NCBI GenBank assembly: GCA_904419105.1
Contig: CAJFQR010000002.1
Location: 1,198 to 40,642 of the forward strand
Reading direction: 5' to 3'
Length of the DNA stretch: 39,445 nt
Origin: Candidatus Avimicrobium faecavium
GTDB lineage: Bacteria; Bacillota; Clostridia; Oscillospirales; Ruminococcaceae
Shown here: in pieces, positions 1 through 8,135 of the stretch
How the letters are laid out: every line of letters begins with the position of its first letter
How positions within the stretch are numbered: the first letter of the stretch is position 1
The notes under the pieces: model-generated
Told to the model about the DNA's origin: nothing
Database searches by the model: none
The model's input: only the letters and a program-made list of their open reading frames with translations
Made by a program: the position numbers and the translations under genes

Positions 1-452
1 AAGCTCTCCCACAGATGGAAGGTGAGCCCCGGGGCGAATTCGCTGTCGCTGCCGCCTTCCCAGACACCGTCCCGCTCCCGGTAGAGCGCCGGGGTGAACT
101 TCCGGCTGGGCACCAGAGCCTCATAGGCCGTCACCGGGAAATCGGCGGCGGTAACCGACTGTCCCGCCCCTTCCGGCAGCTCATAGGAGGTGAGCCGGAT
201 CCCCTCCGCCTCCTCGGTGAAGAGGAACAGATGGCAGCTGGGCCGCCGGGCGCCGCCGGTGGTGTAGGTGCTCTCCTCCAGCAGAAAGGCACCGGAAAAG
301 CCCTCCGGCAGCCCGGTGATCCGCTCATTGACAAGGGTATTCCGGTGTTCGGCAAAGGGATACTCCTTCCCTGCCGCCTGCATGGCGTCAAACTGCTCCC
401 GGTTGTCAAATTCCCCGGTGAGCAGCGCCAGAAATTCCTGCAATTTTTCCAT
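1..452 (-). CDS. CpeT/CpcT-like protein, 3' end cut by window
   Basis: The frame is open from an ATG at 452 to the window edge (150 codons, no stop), so only the N-terminal part is present. A good ribosome site (AGGGAGG) lies 7 bases before the ATG. The product begins MEKLQEFLALLTGEFDNREQ, followed by a segment rich in Glu, Ser and Tyr (EESTYTTGGARRPSC). The G-x-FDNREQ start resembles the opening of CpeT/CpcT proteins, which in cyanobacteria attach bilins to phycobiliproteins; most members outside cyanobacteria have no known role. It follows parB by 15 bases and may be read from the parA-parB transcript. Family assignment rests on one short motif and could be wrong; that a real gene is here is well supported. 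Confidence 0.6.
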   Translation of the reverse strand, partial: MEKLQEFLALLTGEFDNREQFDAMQAAGKEYPFAEHRNTLVNERITGLPEGFSGAFLLEESTYTTGGARRPSCHLFLFTEEAEGIRLTSYELPEGAGQSVTAADFPVTAYEALVPSRKFTPALYRERDGVWEGGSDSEFAPGLTFHLWES

Positions 453-467
453 ATCAATTCCTCCCTG

Positions 468-1349
468 TTACAGTTCCGGTTCGTGATCCAGACCGCACAT
501 CTGCTTGAGCAGCGCCTCCAGATCCTCCTTCGAGTAGAAGTCGATTACAATTCGGCCGGTTCCGTCCTTTTTCGCTTTAATCTGTGCCTTGCGGCCAAAG
601 TACTCCGAGAGATAGAGCACCGTCTGCTTGAGGCGGCTGTCCTCTCCCCAGTTCTTCACGGCGGGCTGGGGCTTTTTCTCCGGGGATACCTTTCGGTCGG
701 CCACCAGCCGCTCGGTCTCCCGGACCGAGAGCCCCTCTGCCAGCACCCGTTCAGCCAGCGGGTCGATCTCCGCCGGATCCGGCAGGCCCAGCAGCGCCCG
801 TGCATGGCCGGCGGTGAGTTTCCCCTCCCGCACCAGCTTGGCGGTGGCCTCCGGCAGCGCAAGCATCCGCAGAGCGTTGGCCACTGCCGGACGGGACTTG
901 CCCACCCGTTTGGCCACTACCTCCTGGGTCATGCCGTAGCGTTCCATCAGCTCCCGGTAACCGGCAGCTTCCTCCATGATGTTCAGATCGGTGCGCTGGA
1001 GGTTTTCAATCAGCGCCAGCTCCATTGCCGCCTGGTCGTCCAGGTCCCTGACAATCACCGGCACCTCGGTAAGCCCCGCCATCCGGCTGGCCCGCCACCG
1101 GCGTTCTCCGGCGATGAGCTGATAGCGGCCGTTCTTCAGCGGACGCACCAGCAGCGGCTGGAGCACCCCATGTTCCCGGATCGAATCCGCCAGCTCGGAG
1201 AGGGCCTTTTCATCAAAATCCTTCCGGGGCTGCTCCCGATTGGGTTCGATCTCGGTGAGTTTCAGCGTGGAAGGGGTGATCTCCTCCGTCTCATTGTCTA
1301 CAAACAGCGCCTCAAGGCCCTTGCCCAGGCCGCCTTTTCGTGTTGCCAT
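468..1349 (-). CDS. parB: Chromosome-partitioning protein ParB (Spo0J)
   Basis: ParB binds parS, clamps on DNA in a CTP-dependent way and spreads, loading SMC and working with ParA to separate origins. The 293-residue product has the basic N-terminus (RKGGLGKGLEALF), the CTP-binding box GERRWRA at residues 81-87, ENLQR at 115-119, a helix-turn-helix at about 140-163 (TQEVVAKRVGKSRPAVANAL) and a C-terminal dimerisation region. The frame is open 16 codons further upstream, but ATG 1349 is chosen because it gives the family N-terminus and has AGAGGTGG about 10 bases before it. It lies 59 bases after parA, same strand, and probably in one transcript with it. Length is normal for the family. Confidence 0.96.
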   Translation of the reverse strand: MATRKGGLGKGLEALFVDNETEEITPSTLKLTEIEPNREQPRKDFDEKALSELADSIREHGVLQPLLVRPLKNGRYQLIAGERRWRASRMAGLTEVPVIVRDLDDQAAMELALIENLQRTDLNIMEEAAGYRELMERYGMTQEVVAKRVGKSRPAVANALRMLALPEATAKLVREGKLTAGHARALLGLPDPAEIDPLAERVLAEGLSVRETERLVADRKVSPEKKPQPAVKNWGEDSRLKQTVLYLSEYFGRKAQIKAKKDGTGRIVIDFYSKEDLEALLKQMCGLDHEPEL

Positions 1350-1408
1350 TGAAAAAATTCCACCTCTTCTTTGCATCGCCGGATTACCGGCTGTCACCGT
1401 ATACGGTT

Positions 1409-2161
1409 CTAGCTCAAAAGTTCCCCGGCCAGCGCCTCATAGGCCTGAGACCCCCGTGACCCCCGGTCGAAATAGATCACCGGCTGACCAAAGCTCGGCG
1501 CCTCGGACAGACGCACATTTCGGGGGACAACATTTTTGAACACCTTGTCCGGGAAGTATTTTTTCACCTCATCCACCACCTGAAGGGTCAGATTGAGCCG
1601 GCCGTCATACATCGTCAGCAGCACCCCTTCGATCTCGATGCCCGGATTGTACAGCCGCTTGACCTGCCGGACGGTGGTGATGAGCTGGCTGAGCCCTTCC
1701 AACGCATAGTATTCACACTGGATCGGTATGATGAGCGAATCACAGGCGGACAGGGCGTTGAGGGTGACCATACCCAGTGACGGCGGGCAGTCGATGAACA
1801 GGAAGTCATACTCCTCCTTGACCCGGACCAGCTCCTCCTTGAGCCGCATCACCCGGTCCCGCATCTCCGCCAGTTCCAGTTCTGCCGCCGCCAGTGACAT
1901 ACTGGACGGGATCAGATCCACCTGATACGGGGTGTGGACAATGGCCTCCCGGGCGCCGCACTGGCCAAGCAGCACCTCATAGGTGCTCTTCTCCACCGCG
2001 CGTTTCTGAATTCCAAAGCCGCTGGTGGCATTTCCCTGCGGGTCGGCATCCACCAGCAGGACCCGATAGCCATAGTAGCCGATGGCCGCCGCCAGGTTCA
2101 CCGCCGTGGTTGTCTTGCCCACCCCTCCTTTTTGGTTGGCGATCGCAATGATTTTCCCCAT
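1409..2161 (-). CDS. parA: Chromosome-partitioning ATPase ParA (Soj)
   Basis: Soj/ParA is a P-loop ATPase that dimerises on DNA with ATP; ParB stimulates its hydrolysis, and Soj also controls DnaA activity in Bacillus. The 250-residue product carries the deviant Walker A KGGVGKTTT at residues 11-19, the DADPQGNAT motif near 40-48 and FIDCPPSLG near 122-130. ATG 2161 has GGGAG upstream with normal spacing. It sits between noc and parB, and has its own promoter (2247-2275) with a parS site just upstream, so ParB binding could feed back on expression. The length and all key residues look intact. Confidence 0.96.
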   Translation of the reverse strand: MGKIIAIANQKGGVGKTTTAVNLAAAIGYYGYRVLLVDADPQGNATSGFGIQKRAVEKSTYEVLLGQCGAREAIVHTPYQVDLIPSSMSLAAAELELAEMRDRVMRLKEELVRVKEEYDFLFIDCPPSLGMVTLNALSACDSLIIPIQCEYYALEGLSQLITTVRQVKRLYNPGIEIEGVLLTMYDGRLNLTLQVVDEVKKYFPDKVFKNVVPRNVRLSEAPSFGQPVIYFDRGSRGSQAYEALAGELLS

Positions 2162-2246
2162 ACTGCTTGTTCTCCCAAAGTTTCGATAGCTCGTCTTTTT
2201 TCATTCCCCGACACAAAGGACTCCTGTTGAGTCCACATCTAATCCT

Positions 2247-2275
2247 ATTGTATCATAGTCCCTCCCCCATTTCAA
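2247..2275 (-). promoter_or_regulatory. Promoter of parA-parB
   Basis: On the minus strand TTGAAA, a 17-base spacer and TACAAT are followed about 80 bases later by the parA start. The -10 is preceded by TGa, an extended -10. The parS site at 2288-2303 lies 12 bases upstream of the -35. Confidence 0.75.
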
Positions 2276-2287
2276 CAACAGCAGGAG

Positions 2288-2303
2288 TGTTTCATGTGAA
2301 ACA
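2288..2303. promoter_or_regulatory. parS site 1
   Basis: TGTTTCATGTGAAACA differs from the Bacillus parS consensus TGTTTCACGTGAAACA at one central base. It lies in the noc-parA gap directly upstream of the parA promoter, the expected place for a ParB nucleation and autoregulation site. Confidence 0.9.
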
Positions 2304-2346
2304 AAACCCCGCGCCGCCCTGGGAGAAGGGCAAAGCGCAGGGGATT

Positions 2347-3177
2347 CTATCTTGTATAAGGCCGGGCACAGGGGACCCGTATTGTATAGACGATGCTGTC
2401 GCCGTCCTCCTCTTCCTTCGTCTCCACCGGAATCCCGGCAGAGGCCATGGCGGAGACGGCTTTTTCGATGGTATTTCGGAGAATCCGGTAATCCCGGAGC
2501 AGGAGTTTCCGTTTGGGCCGGCATTTTTTGGGGGCGAGCAGCCGGGCGACAAGGGCCTCGGTCTCACTGACGGTGCATTTCTTCTCCCGGAGGATCCCGA
2601 GCACCCGGCGAAACTGCTCGTCCTCGCTGAGGGGAAGCAGCGCCCTGGCATGGCGTTCGGTGAGGCCGAGCACCTCCACCTCCTCCCGGACCCAGCCGGG
2701 GAGCTTCAGAAGGCGGAGCTTGTTGGCAATGGCGGACTGGCTCTTTCCAAGCCGCCGGGCCGTCTCCTGCTGGCTGAGCCCGGTGGAGCGGATCAGCGCA
2801 TCGATGGCCTCCGCCTCCTCCATCGGACCCAGATCGGCCCGCTGAAGGTTCTCCACCAGCGCGAGGACGGCAGCCTCGGTCTGGGTACGGCTGCATACAA
2901 GGGCCGGCACCTCGGTCTCACCCAGCAGCCGCACCGCCAGCCAGCGCCGGTGCCCGGCAATGAGGGTATAGGGCCGGCCGGCGCCGGGGTCGCTCTCCCG
3001 GACGGTGATGGGCTGGAGGAGGCCGTTTTCCCGGATGCTGGCGGCGAGGGCTTCCAGCTCCTCCTTTGCATACCGTTTCCGGGGCTGATCCGGATTTGGC
3101 ATAATGGCATCCACCGGGAGGGCAAGGACCCGGCCGGCCGGGGATTCGGTTTTTTGCGGACGGTTCCAGAACGCCAT
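2347..3177 (-). CDS. noc: Nucleoid occlusion protein Noc
   Basis: Noc is a ParB paralogue that binds its own sites, spreads with CTP and keeps FtsZ rings off the nucleoid. The 276-residue protein has a short hydrophobic/basic N-terminus (MAFWNRP), in line with the membrane-binding helix of Noc, GHRRWLA at about 75-81 in place of the GERRWRA box, ENLQR at 109-113, a helix-turn-helix (LSQQETARRLGKSQSAIANK, 134-153), and a C-terminus (DYRILRNTIEKAVS... ending in YTIRVP) that matches Bacillus Noc from memory better than ParB. AGGAGGTGAG precedes the ATG. It is next to parA, as in Bacillus. A Glu-to-His change in the GERR box is visible. Calling it a second ParB is the only realistic alternative. 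Confidence 0.9.
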   Translation of the reverse strand: MAFWNRPQKTESPAGRVLALPVDAIMPNPDQPRKRYAKEELEALAASIRENGLLQPITVRESDPGAGRPYTLIAGHRRWLAVRLLGETEVPALVCSRTQTEAAVLALVENLQRADLGPMEEAEAIDALIRSTGLSQQETARRLGKSQSAIANKLRLLKLPGWVREEVEVLGLTERHARALLPLSEDEQFRRVLGILREKKCTVSETEALVARLLAPKKCRPKRKLLLRDYRILRNTIEKAVSAMASAGIPVETKEEEDGDSIVYTIRVPCARPYTR

Positions 3178-3286
3178 CGTCTCACCTCCTACTGCCTGCT
3201 GCTTTTATCATAGCAGGGTCCCATTGCTTTTTTCTGTCCGAATTGGTCGAGAAACAAAAGACCTGTAAACAATTCATATGAAAGAA

Positions 3287-3323
3287 TTCGAAAAAAATGT
3301 CCCCGGGTGCTCCGAGGACATTT
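3287..3323 (-). terminator. Intrinsic terminator after rsmG
   Basis: Minus-strand stem AAATGTCC/GGACATTT (8 bp) continued by CGG/CCG after one mismatch, followed by seven T. It ends the mnmG-rsmG transcript and separates it from noc-parA-parB. Confidence 0.85.
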
Positions 3324-3401
3324 CACATCTCTTGTATCGCATCTTGAGAGAACCTCTCTGCTCCCCCTTTCCGCTGCACGGCTCCCTTTTCATTCTACCC
3401 G

Positions 3402-4109
3402 TTACAGCGGCTGCTTCTGTATCTTTCCGCCATGCCGGGGGTATTTGGCCGGTGTGGCCTTTACCTTCCGCACCACTACAATCTCTCTTCGGCTGCCGTC
3501 CGGCAGGCTGTATTCCCGGATCGCCTCCACCCTGCCGCCGAGCAGTTCAATCCCCTTCCCGGCGGCCCTGGCCTCGTCCTTTCCGGTCGGGCCCTTCAAC
3601 GCCGCAAACACGCCGCCGATCTTCACCAGCGGCAGGCAATATTCACTCAGCACCCGCAGGTCAGCTACCGCCCGGGCGGTGGCGCAGTCGTATACCTCCC
3701 GCAGTTCCCCGCGCCCGGCCTCCTCAGCTCTGGCGTGGATGGTCCGGTTTTCCTGCCCGAGCTTTGCCGAGAGCTGTTCCAGAAAGACGATCCGCTTGTT
3801 CAGTCCGTCCAGCAGTGTGACGGCAAGGTCCGGCCGGACGATCTTCACCGGCACCGCCGGAAATCCCGCCCCGGTGCCGACGTCCACCAGGCTCCCGCCC
3901 TTTGGCAGGTCGACGGCCTTCAGCAGCAGCAGGCTGTCCAGAAAGTGCTTTTCACAGATCTCTGTCGGGTCGGTGATGGCAGTCAGGTTCACCTTTTCGT
4001 TGTATTCCACCAGAAACTGCGCATAGCTGTCAAAGGCCGCCAGCTGTCCGGCATCGAGGTCGATCCCAACGCCAGCGGCCAGCATCTGCATCTGTTCTCT
4101 GTCAATCAT
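3402..4109 (-). CDS. rsmG: 16S rRNA (guanine527-N7)-methyltransferase RsmG
   Basis: RsmG (GidB) methylates G527 of 16S rRNA with S-adenosylmethionine; its loss gives low-level streptomycin resistance in other species. The 235-residue protein has the N-terminal helical part with YNEKVNLTAITDP (36-48), the SAM-binding VDVGTGAGFPA at 75-85 and HFLDSL at 55-60. The ATG overlaps the mnmG stop by 4 bases (ATGA), so the two are translationally coupled, and a terminator follows. Length is typical. Confidence 0.96.
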   Translation of the reverse strand: MIDREQMQMLAAGVGIDLDAGQLAAFDSYAQFLVEYNEKVNLTAITDPTEICEKHFLDSLLLLKAVDLPKGGSLVDVGTGAGFPAVPVKIVRPDLAVTLLDGLNKRIVFLEQLSAKLGQENRTIHARAEEAGRGELREVYDCATARAVADLRVLSEYCLPLVKIGGVFAALKGPTGKDEARAAGKGIELLGGRVEAIREYSLPDGSRREIVVVRKVKATPAKYPRHGGKIQKQPL

Positions 4110-5992
4110 CGTTCGCCCCTCCCCTGTTGTTCCAGCCAGATCAGCAGCACCGAGATATCCGCCGGGCTCACCCCGGAGATCCGGCTCGCCTGTCCAAGGC
4201 TCCGCGGCCGGATACGGCAGAGCTTTTCCACCGCCTCCAGCCGCAGCCCACGGATCGCCGTGTAGTCGGTGTCCTCCGGCAGCCGGGTGTTCTCCAGCCG
4301 CTCCATCCGGGCCACCTGATCCAGCTGTTTTTTGATGTACCCCTCGTATTTGATGGCCACTTCCACTTCCTCCCGGACTGCTGCCGGCAGATCCGGCCGG
4401 CCCGGGTCAAAGGGAGCCAACATCTCATAGCCCAGCTGCGGCCGGCGGATCAGGTCGGCCAGCTTTGCCCCGGTGGTAAGCGGCGCTGTTTCATGTGAAA
4501 CAAGCAGACGGTTCAGTTCCTCCCCCGGCGCCACACTGACGCCCTTCACCCGGCGAAGTTCCCCGTCGATGAGCCGCTGTTTCTCCAGAAACCGCTGATA
4601 CCGCTCGTCACTGATCAGGCCGATCTCATGGCCCAGAGGGGTAAGCCGGGCGTCGGCATTGTCCTGCCGGAGCAGCAGCCGGTATTCGCTCCGGCTGGTC
4701 ATCATCCGGTAGGGGTCACTGCAGCCCTTTGTCACCAGATCGTCGATCAGCGTGCCGATATAGGCCTGATCCCGCCGGAGGACGATGCCCTCCTTCCCCT
4801 GCACCTGCCGGGCTGCATTGATGCCGGCGATAAGCCCCTGGGCGGCGGCTTCTTCATAGCCGGAGGTGCCGTTGAACTGCCCGGCGCCGTAGAGATGGGG
4901 CACCGAACGGAATTCAAGGGTCGGCTTCAGATCGGTCGGGTCGATGCAGTCGTATTCGATGGCATAGGCATTGCGCATAAACTCGGCCTTTTCCAACCCC
5001 TTTACCGTGTGATAGAGGGCCAGCTGCACCTGTTCCGGCAGGGAGGAGCTCATCCCCTGGATATACATCTCCTCGGTATCCTCTCCCATCGGCTCGATGA
5101 AGATCTGATGCCGGTCCTTGTCGGGGAATTTAACCACCTTGTCCTCGATGCTCGGGCAGTACCGGGGGCCGACCCCCTCGATCTTACCGCTGTACAGCGG
5201 AGAGTACTGCAAATTCTCCCGGATAACCCGATGGGTCTCCTCGTTGGTATAGGTCACATGGCAGACGGTCCGGTTAAAGAGCCCCGCCGGATCGGTCTCG
5301 AAGGAGAAGGGGGTCACCGGTTCGTCCCCCGGCTGGACTTCCAGCCCGGTGAAGTCGATGGACCCCCGCTTAACCCGGGCCGGGGTACCGGTCTTAAACC
5401 GCCGCAGGGCAAGGCCTGCCTGCCGCAGCGATCCACTGAGCTGTTCGGCGGGGCGCTGGTTGTCCGGGCCGGCGGCATAGGTCACATCGCCGACATAGAT
5501 CTTCCCCTTGAGATAGGTCCCGGTGGCAAGGATCACCGCCTTCGCATGATAGACGGCGCCGAGGGCGGTCACCACCCCGCAGGCCTGCCCGTCCGCATCG
5601 GTGAGCAGCTCGACGATCTCCGCCTGTTTGAGGGTCAGATGGGGGGTGAGCTCCAGCTTGTGCTTCATATACCGGGTGTAGGCCGGCCGGTCGATCTGCG
5701 CCCGGAGAGAGTGCACCGCCGGACCCTTGCCCCGGTTGAGCATCCGGCTCTGGAGAAAATTGGCATCAGCCGCCCGGCCCATCTCCCCGCCGAGGGCATC
5801 GATCTCCCGCACCAGATGGCCCTTTGCGGTACCGCCGATGGAGGGATTGCAGGGCATATTGGCGACGGCGTCCAGGGACAGGGTGAAGAGGATGGTCTCA
5901 CAGCCGAGCCGGGCGGCAGCAAGGGCCGCCTCAACCCCGGCGTGCCCTGCGCCGACGATGGCAATATCAATGGAACCGGCATCATACCGCAT
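4106..5992 (-). CDS. mnmG: tRNA wobble-uridine modification protein MnmG (GidA)
   Basis: MnmG is the FAD-dependent partner of the GTPase MnmE in making 5-(carboxymethyl)aminomethyl-uridine at tRNA position 34. The 628-residue product starts with the FAD-binding GAGHAGVEAALAAARLG (from residue 14), has the PCNPSIGG motif near 48-55, YCPSIEDKVVKF near 280 and the C-terminal helical MnmE-binding region. GGAAAGGGG precedes the ATG. In most firmicutes mnmE sits directly upstream, after jag; here there is no mnmE anywhere in the window and mnmG-rsmG-noc-parAB is on the other side of dnaA. A parS site is embedded in the gene. Confidence 0.97.
   Translation of the reverse strand: MRYDAGSIDIAIVGAGHAGVEAALAAARLGCETILFTLSLDAVANMPCNPSIGGTAKGHLVREIDALGGEMGRAADANFLQSRMLNRGKGPAVHSLRAQIDRPAYTRYMKHKLELTPHLTLKQAEIVELLTDADGQACGVVTALGAVYHAKAVILATGTYLKGKIYVGDVTYAAGPDNQRPAEQLSGSLRQAGLALRRFKTGTPARVKRGSIDFTGLEVQPGDEPVTPFSFETDPAGLFNRTVCHVTYTNEETHRVIRENLQYSPLYSGKIEGVGPRYCPSIEDKVVKFPDKDRHQIFIEPMGEDTEEMYIQGMSSSLPEQVQLALYHTVKGLEKAEFMRNAYAIEYDCIDPTDLKPTLEFRSVPHLYGAGQFNGTSGYEEAAAQGLIAGINAARQVQGKEGIVLRRDQAYIGTLIDDLVTKGCSDPYRMMTSRSEYRLLLRQDNADARLTPLGHEIGLISDERYQRFLEKQRLIDGELRRVKGVSVAPGEELNRLLVSHETAPLTTGAKLADLIRRPQLGYEMLAPFDPGRPDLPAAVREEVEVAIKYEGYIKKQLDQVARMERLENTRLPEDTDYTAIRGLRLEAVEKLCRIRPRSLGQASRISGVSPADISVLLIWLEQQGRGER
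4487..4502. promoter_or_regulatory. parS site 2, inside mnmG
   Basis: The same 16-mer as at 2288 (TGTTTCATGTGAAACA), embedded in the mnmG coding sequence where it encodes Val-Ser-His-Glu. An exact repeat of a 16-base palindrome in coding DNA is very unlikely by chance. Confidence 0.88.
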
Positions 5993-6036
5993 AACAGAAA
6001 CCCCTTTCCAGGAAAAATAACAAACTCCAACAGCTT

Positions 6037-6042
6037 ATTATA
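6037..6042 (-). promoter_or_regulatory. Probable mnmG promoter -10
   Basis: A perfect minus-strand TATAAT 45 bases before the mnmG ATG. The -35 at 17-base spacing (TTTTCT) is weak. The rest of 6043-6183 shows no gene. Confidence 0.5.
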
Positions 6043-6183
6043 CTATAAATAGAAAGAGAAGAAAAGAGCGTGCGCACAGTCCGGACAAAGCAAAAACCTT
6101 TCCCGCCATTCCCACATTCTTCCGACACAAAAAGTTCAGACTCTCTTTACCAGATCCGACATTCTTTTTCCCTCCCCTTCTGC

Positions 6184-6366
6184 TATACTTAATCTTGCAA
6201 TCCTTTCTTTTTTTCTGTTTGCCGGCGCCGGTTCCTTCTCAGACCGCCGCCGTCTCCCGGAGTTCCGATCCTTTCATCAGAACCCGGGAGTACCAAAATC
6301 TCTCTTTTTTCTGTGTGCACAGGCAGCCGCTTTCCCCCTTCCGGACAGCGGCTGCCTGTGTTTTTT
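6184..6366 (+). ncRNA. Candidate small structured RNA
   Basis: Extended -10 TGcTATACT (6182-6189) is followed by roughly 170 bases without a plausible coding frame: a GCCGGCGCCGG segment, a hairpin CTCCCGG...CCCGGGAG enclosing GTTC/GAAC (about 6253-6289), and a 14-bp terminator stem with six T. The MATE gene downstream has its own promoter at 6492, after the terminator, so this unit appears to be transcribed on its own. It did not match, from memory, the core motifs of common riboswitches or 6S RNA. A leader with attenuation that sometimes reads into the MATE gene is the main alternative. Confidence 0.5.
6318..6366 (+). terminator. Strong intrinsic terminator
   Basis: CACAGGCAGCCGCT (6318-6331) pairs perfectly with AGCGGCTGCCTGTG (6347-6360), followed by TTTTTT. 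No plus-strand protein gene lies upstream within the window that would need it. Confidence 0.88.
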
Positions 6367-6491
6367 CGCTTTTCAACAACCTTCATATTTATATAAGTTG
6401 GAGCCTTGCCGTTTCTGTTGTGAATTCCCACAAAATCACTCGGATTTTTTTGTCCGATTGTTAGGAAAAGAAAGCACATCCTGCGATTTGA

Positions 6492-6520
6492 TTGAAAAGA
6501 ATTCACGCCTGTGTTACAAT
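6492..6520 (+). promoter_or_regulatory. Promoter of the MATE gene
   Basis: TTGAAA, 17-base spacer, TACAAT with TGt just before the -10. Predicted transcription start is near 6527, followed by a weak CCGG/CCGG hairpin and T-run (about 6533-6557) at the very 5' end of the message. Confidence 0.8.
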
Positions 6521-6602
6521 TTTTGATAGAACGCCGGTTTTCCAGCCGGTATTTTTTCGGGAGGAGGGAAGCATCCGGCACCCGGGCCACAACCCGGACC
6601 GG

Positions 6603-8069
6603 ATGGCATACATGGCAGAAAAGACAAAAGTATATATGAAATCCCTGGCGCTGGACCTGGTGGAACCGGGTACCGATGAACAAAACCGCCAGGCGGATCT
6701 GCGGGTCAGCAAGACCCTGCCCGAGGGCATCACCAGCAAGATGCTCTATGGGGATATTGTCCACATCGCCTGGCCGTCGCTGGTGGAGCTCACCCTCACC
6801 CAGCTGGCGTCGATGGTGGACCTGATGATGGTCGGCCAGCTCGGCCCCTGGGCCCTCACCGCTGTCGGCCTCACCACCCAGCCCAAGTTCCTGCTGATGA
6901 CGATGATCCAGGCCCTCAATGTCGGCGCCACCGCCATGGTTGCCCGGTATAAGGGTGCCGACCGCCAGGAAAAAGCCAACGAGATCCTGCGTCAGGCCCT
7001 GCTGCTCACCTTCCTCATCGGTATGTTCTTCAGTGTGATCGGCTTTATCGCCGCCCCCTGGCTCATCTCCTTTATGGGCGCCGAGGAAGGCCAGGTTATG
7101 CAGGGAGCCATTGACTACCTGCGCATTCAGATGATCGGTATGCCCGGCCTGGCTCTGACAGCCACCATCACCGCCTGTCTGCGCGGTGTCGGCAACTCCC
7201 GGACGGCAATGATCTACAATGCCATGGCCAACCTGATCAATGTGTTCTTCAACTACATGCTCATCTACGGCAACTTCGGCGCGCCCAAGCTGGAGGTGGC
7301 CGGTGCCTCGCTGGCAACCATTATCGGCCAGTACTGCGCCATGGTCATGGCCTTTGTTGCCGTGATGAACGGCCGCCAGTACATCACCCTGCGCCTGCGG
7401 GACGGCTTTAAGCCCAACCTGGAGGAGATCAGCATGATTGCCAATATCGGCCTGCCGGCTGCGGTGGAACAGGTGGTCATGCGCATCGGTCTGATTATCT
7501 ACTCCAAAACCGTCGCCTCGCTGGGCACCCTGGCCTATGCGGTCCATCAGGTCTGCCTCAACATCCAGGCCCTGTCCTTTATGAACGGCCAGGCCTTCTC
7601 GGTTTCCGCCACCTCGCTGATGGGCCAGTCCCTCGGCAAAAAACGCCACGATATGGCCCAGGCCTATACGATGCACACCCGCCGGCTGGGTATGTGCGTC
7701 TCGATTATCCTCGGCGTCATCTTCTTCTTCTTCGGCGGGCAGATTGTCGGCCTCTATTCCGGCGGCGATACCTCCCTGGTGGAGATGGGCTCGGTCATTA
7801 TGATGTTCGTCGCGGTAGTCCAGCCCTTCCAGTCCAGCCAGCTGATCCTGGCGGGCTCGCTGCGCGGCGCCGGCGATACCAAGGTCACCGCCATCATCAC
7901 CTTTATCACCGTGCTGCTGGTGCGTCCCGGCCTGGCGATCCTGTTTATCAACTACTTCCACATGGGCCTCGAGGGCGCCTGGTATGCCCTGGTCACCGAC
8001 CAGATCCTCCGCTCGCTGCTGGTCCTGCTCCGGTACAACTCCGGCGCCTGGAAAAAACACACGATGTAA
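6603..8069 (+). CDS. MATE-family multidrug/cation antiporter
   Basis: A 488-residue integral membrane exporter of the MATE family (Na+ or H+ driven export of drugs or metabolites). Conserved features include the first helix region DIVHIAWPSLVELTLTQLAS, MVDLMMVGQLGPWALTAVGL, and the repeated second half beginning near MIANIGLPAAVEQVVMRIGL; about 12 hydrophobic segments are visible. The frame is open back to TTG 6492, but that codon is the -35 of the promoter, so it cannot be the start. ATG 6603 or 6612 is likely, yet neither has a good ribosome site: the only strong one (GGGAGGAGGG, 6559-6568) is 35 bases upstream and faces only an in-frame ATC at 6573. It runs against gyrA and against replication. 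Substrate cannot be told. Confidence 0.9.
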   Translation: MAYMAEKTKVYMKSLALDLVEPGTDEQNRQADLRVSKTLPEGITSKMLYGDIVHIAWPSLVELTLTQLASMVDLMMVGQLGPWALTAVGLTTQPKFLLMTMIQALNVGATAMVARYKGADRQEKANEILRQALLLTFLIGMFFSVIGFIAAPWLISFMGAEEGQVMQGAIDYLRIQMIGMPGLALTATITACLRGVGNSRTAMIYNAMANLINVFFNYMLIYGNFGAPKLEVAGASLATIIGQYCAMVMAFVAVMNGRQYITLRLRDGFKPNLEEISMIANIGLPAAVEQVVMRIGLIIYSKTVASLGTLAYAVHQVCLNIQALSFMNGQAFSVSATSLMGQSLGKKRHDMAQAYTMHTRRLGMCVSIILGVIFFFFGGQIVGLYSGGDTSLVEMGSVIMMFVAVVQPFQSSQLILAGSLRGAGDTKVTAIITFITVLLVRPGLAILFINYFHMGLEGAWYALVTDQILRSLLVLLRYNSGAWKKHTM

Positions 8070-8104
8070 ACCCCTGTACATGCGGATCCCCCAAATCCGC
8101 ACAC

Positions 8105-8135
8105 AAAAAAGCCCCGGGCAGGCCCGGGGCTTTTT
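8105..8135 (+). terminator. Terminator after the MATE gene
   Basis: AAAAAA, GCCCCGGG, 4-base loop, CCCGGGGC, TTTTT; near-symmetrical and able to act both ways. It abuts parS site 3. Confidence 0.85.

Noticed and set aside
1240..1256. tRNA-like GGTTCGAT segment
   Set aside because: Lies in parB and has no acceptor stem, D arm or anticodon arm; no tRNA or rRNA gene was seen in the window.
6225..6290. TPP or other riboswitch on the mnmG side (CTGAGA on the minus strand)
   Set aside because: Only a six-base match; the rest of the TPP core is absent, and the strand with promoter and terminator is the plus strand.
6492..6602. TTG 6492 as start of the MATE protein
   Set aside because: The TTG is the first half of the -35 hexamer of a consensus promoter, so it is upstream of the transcript.
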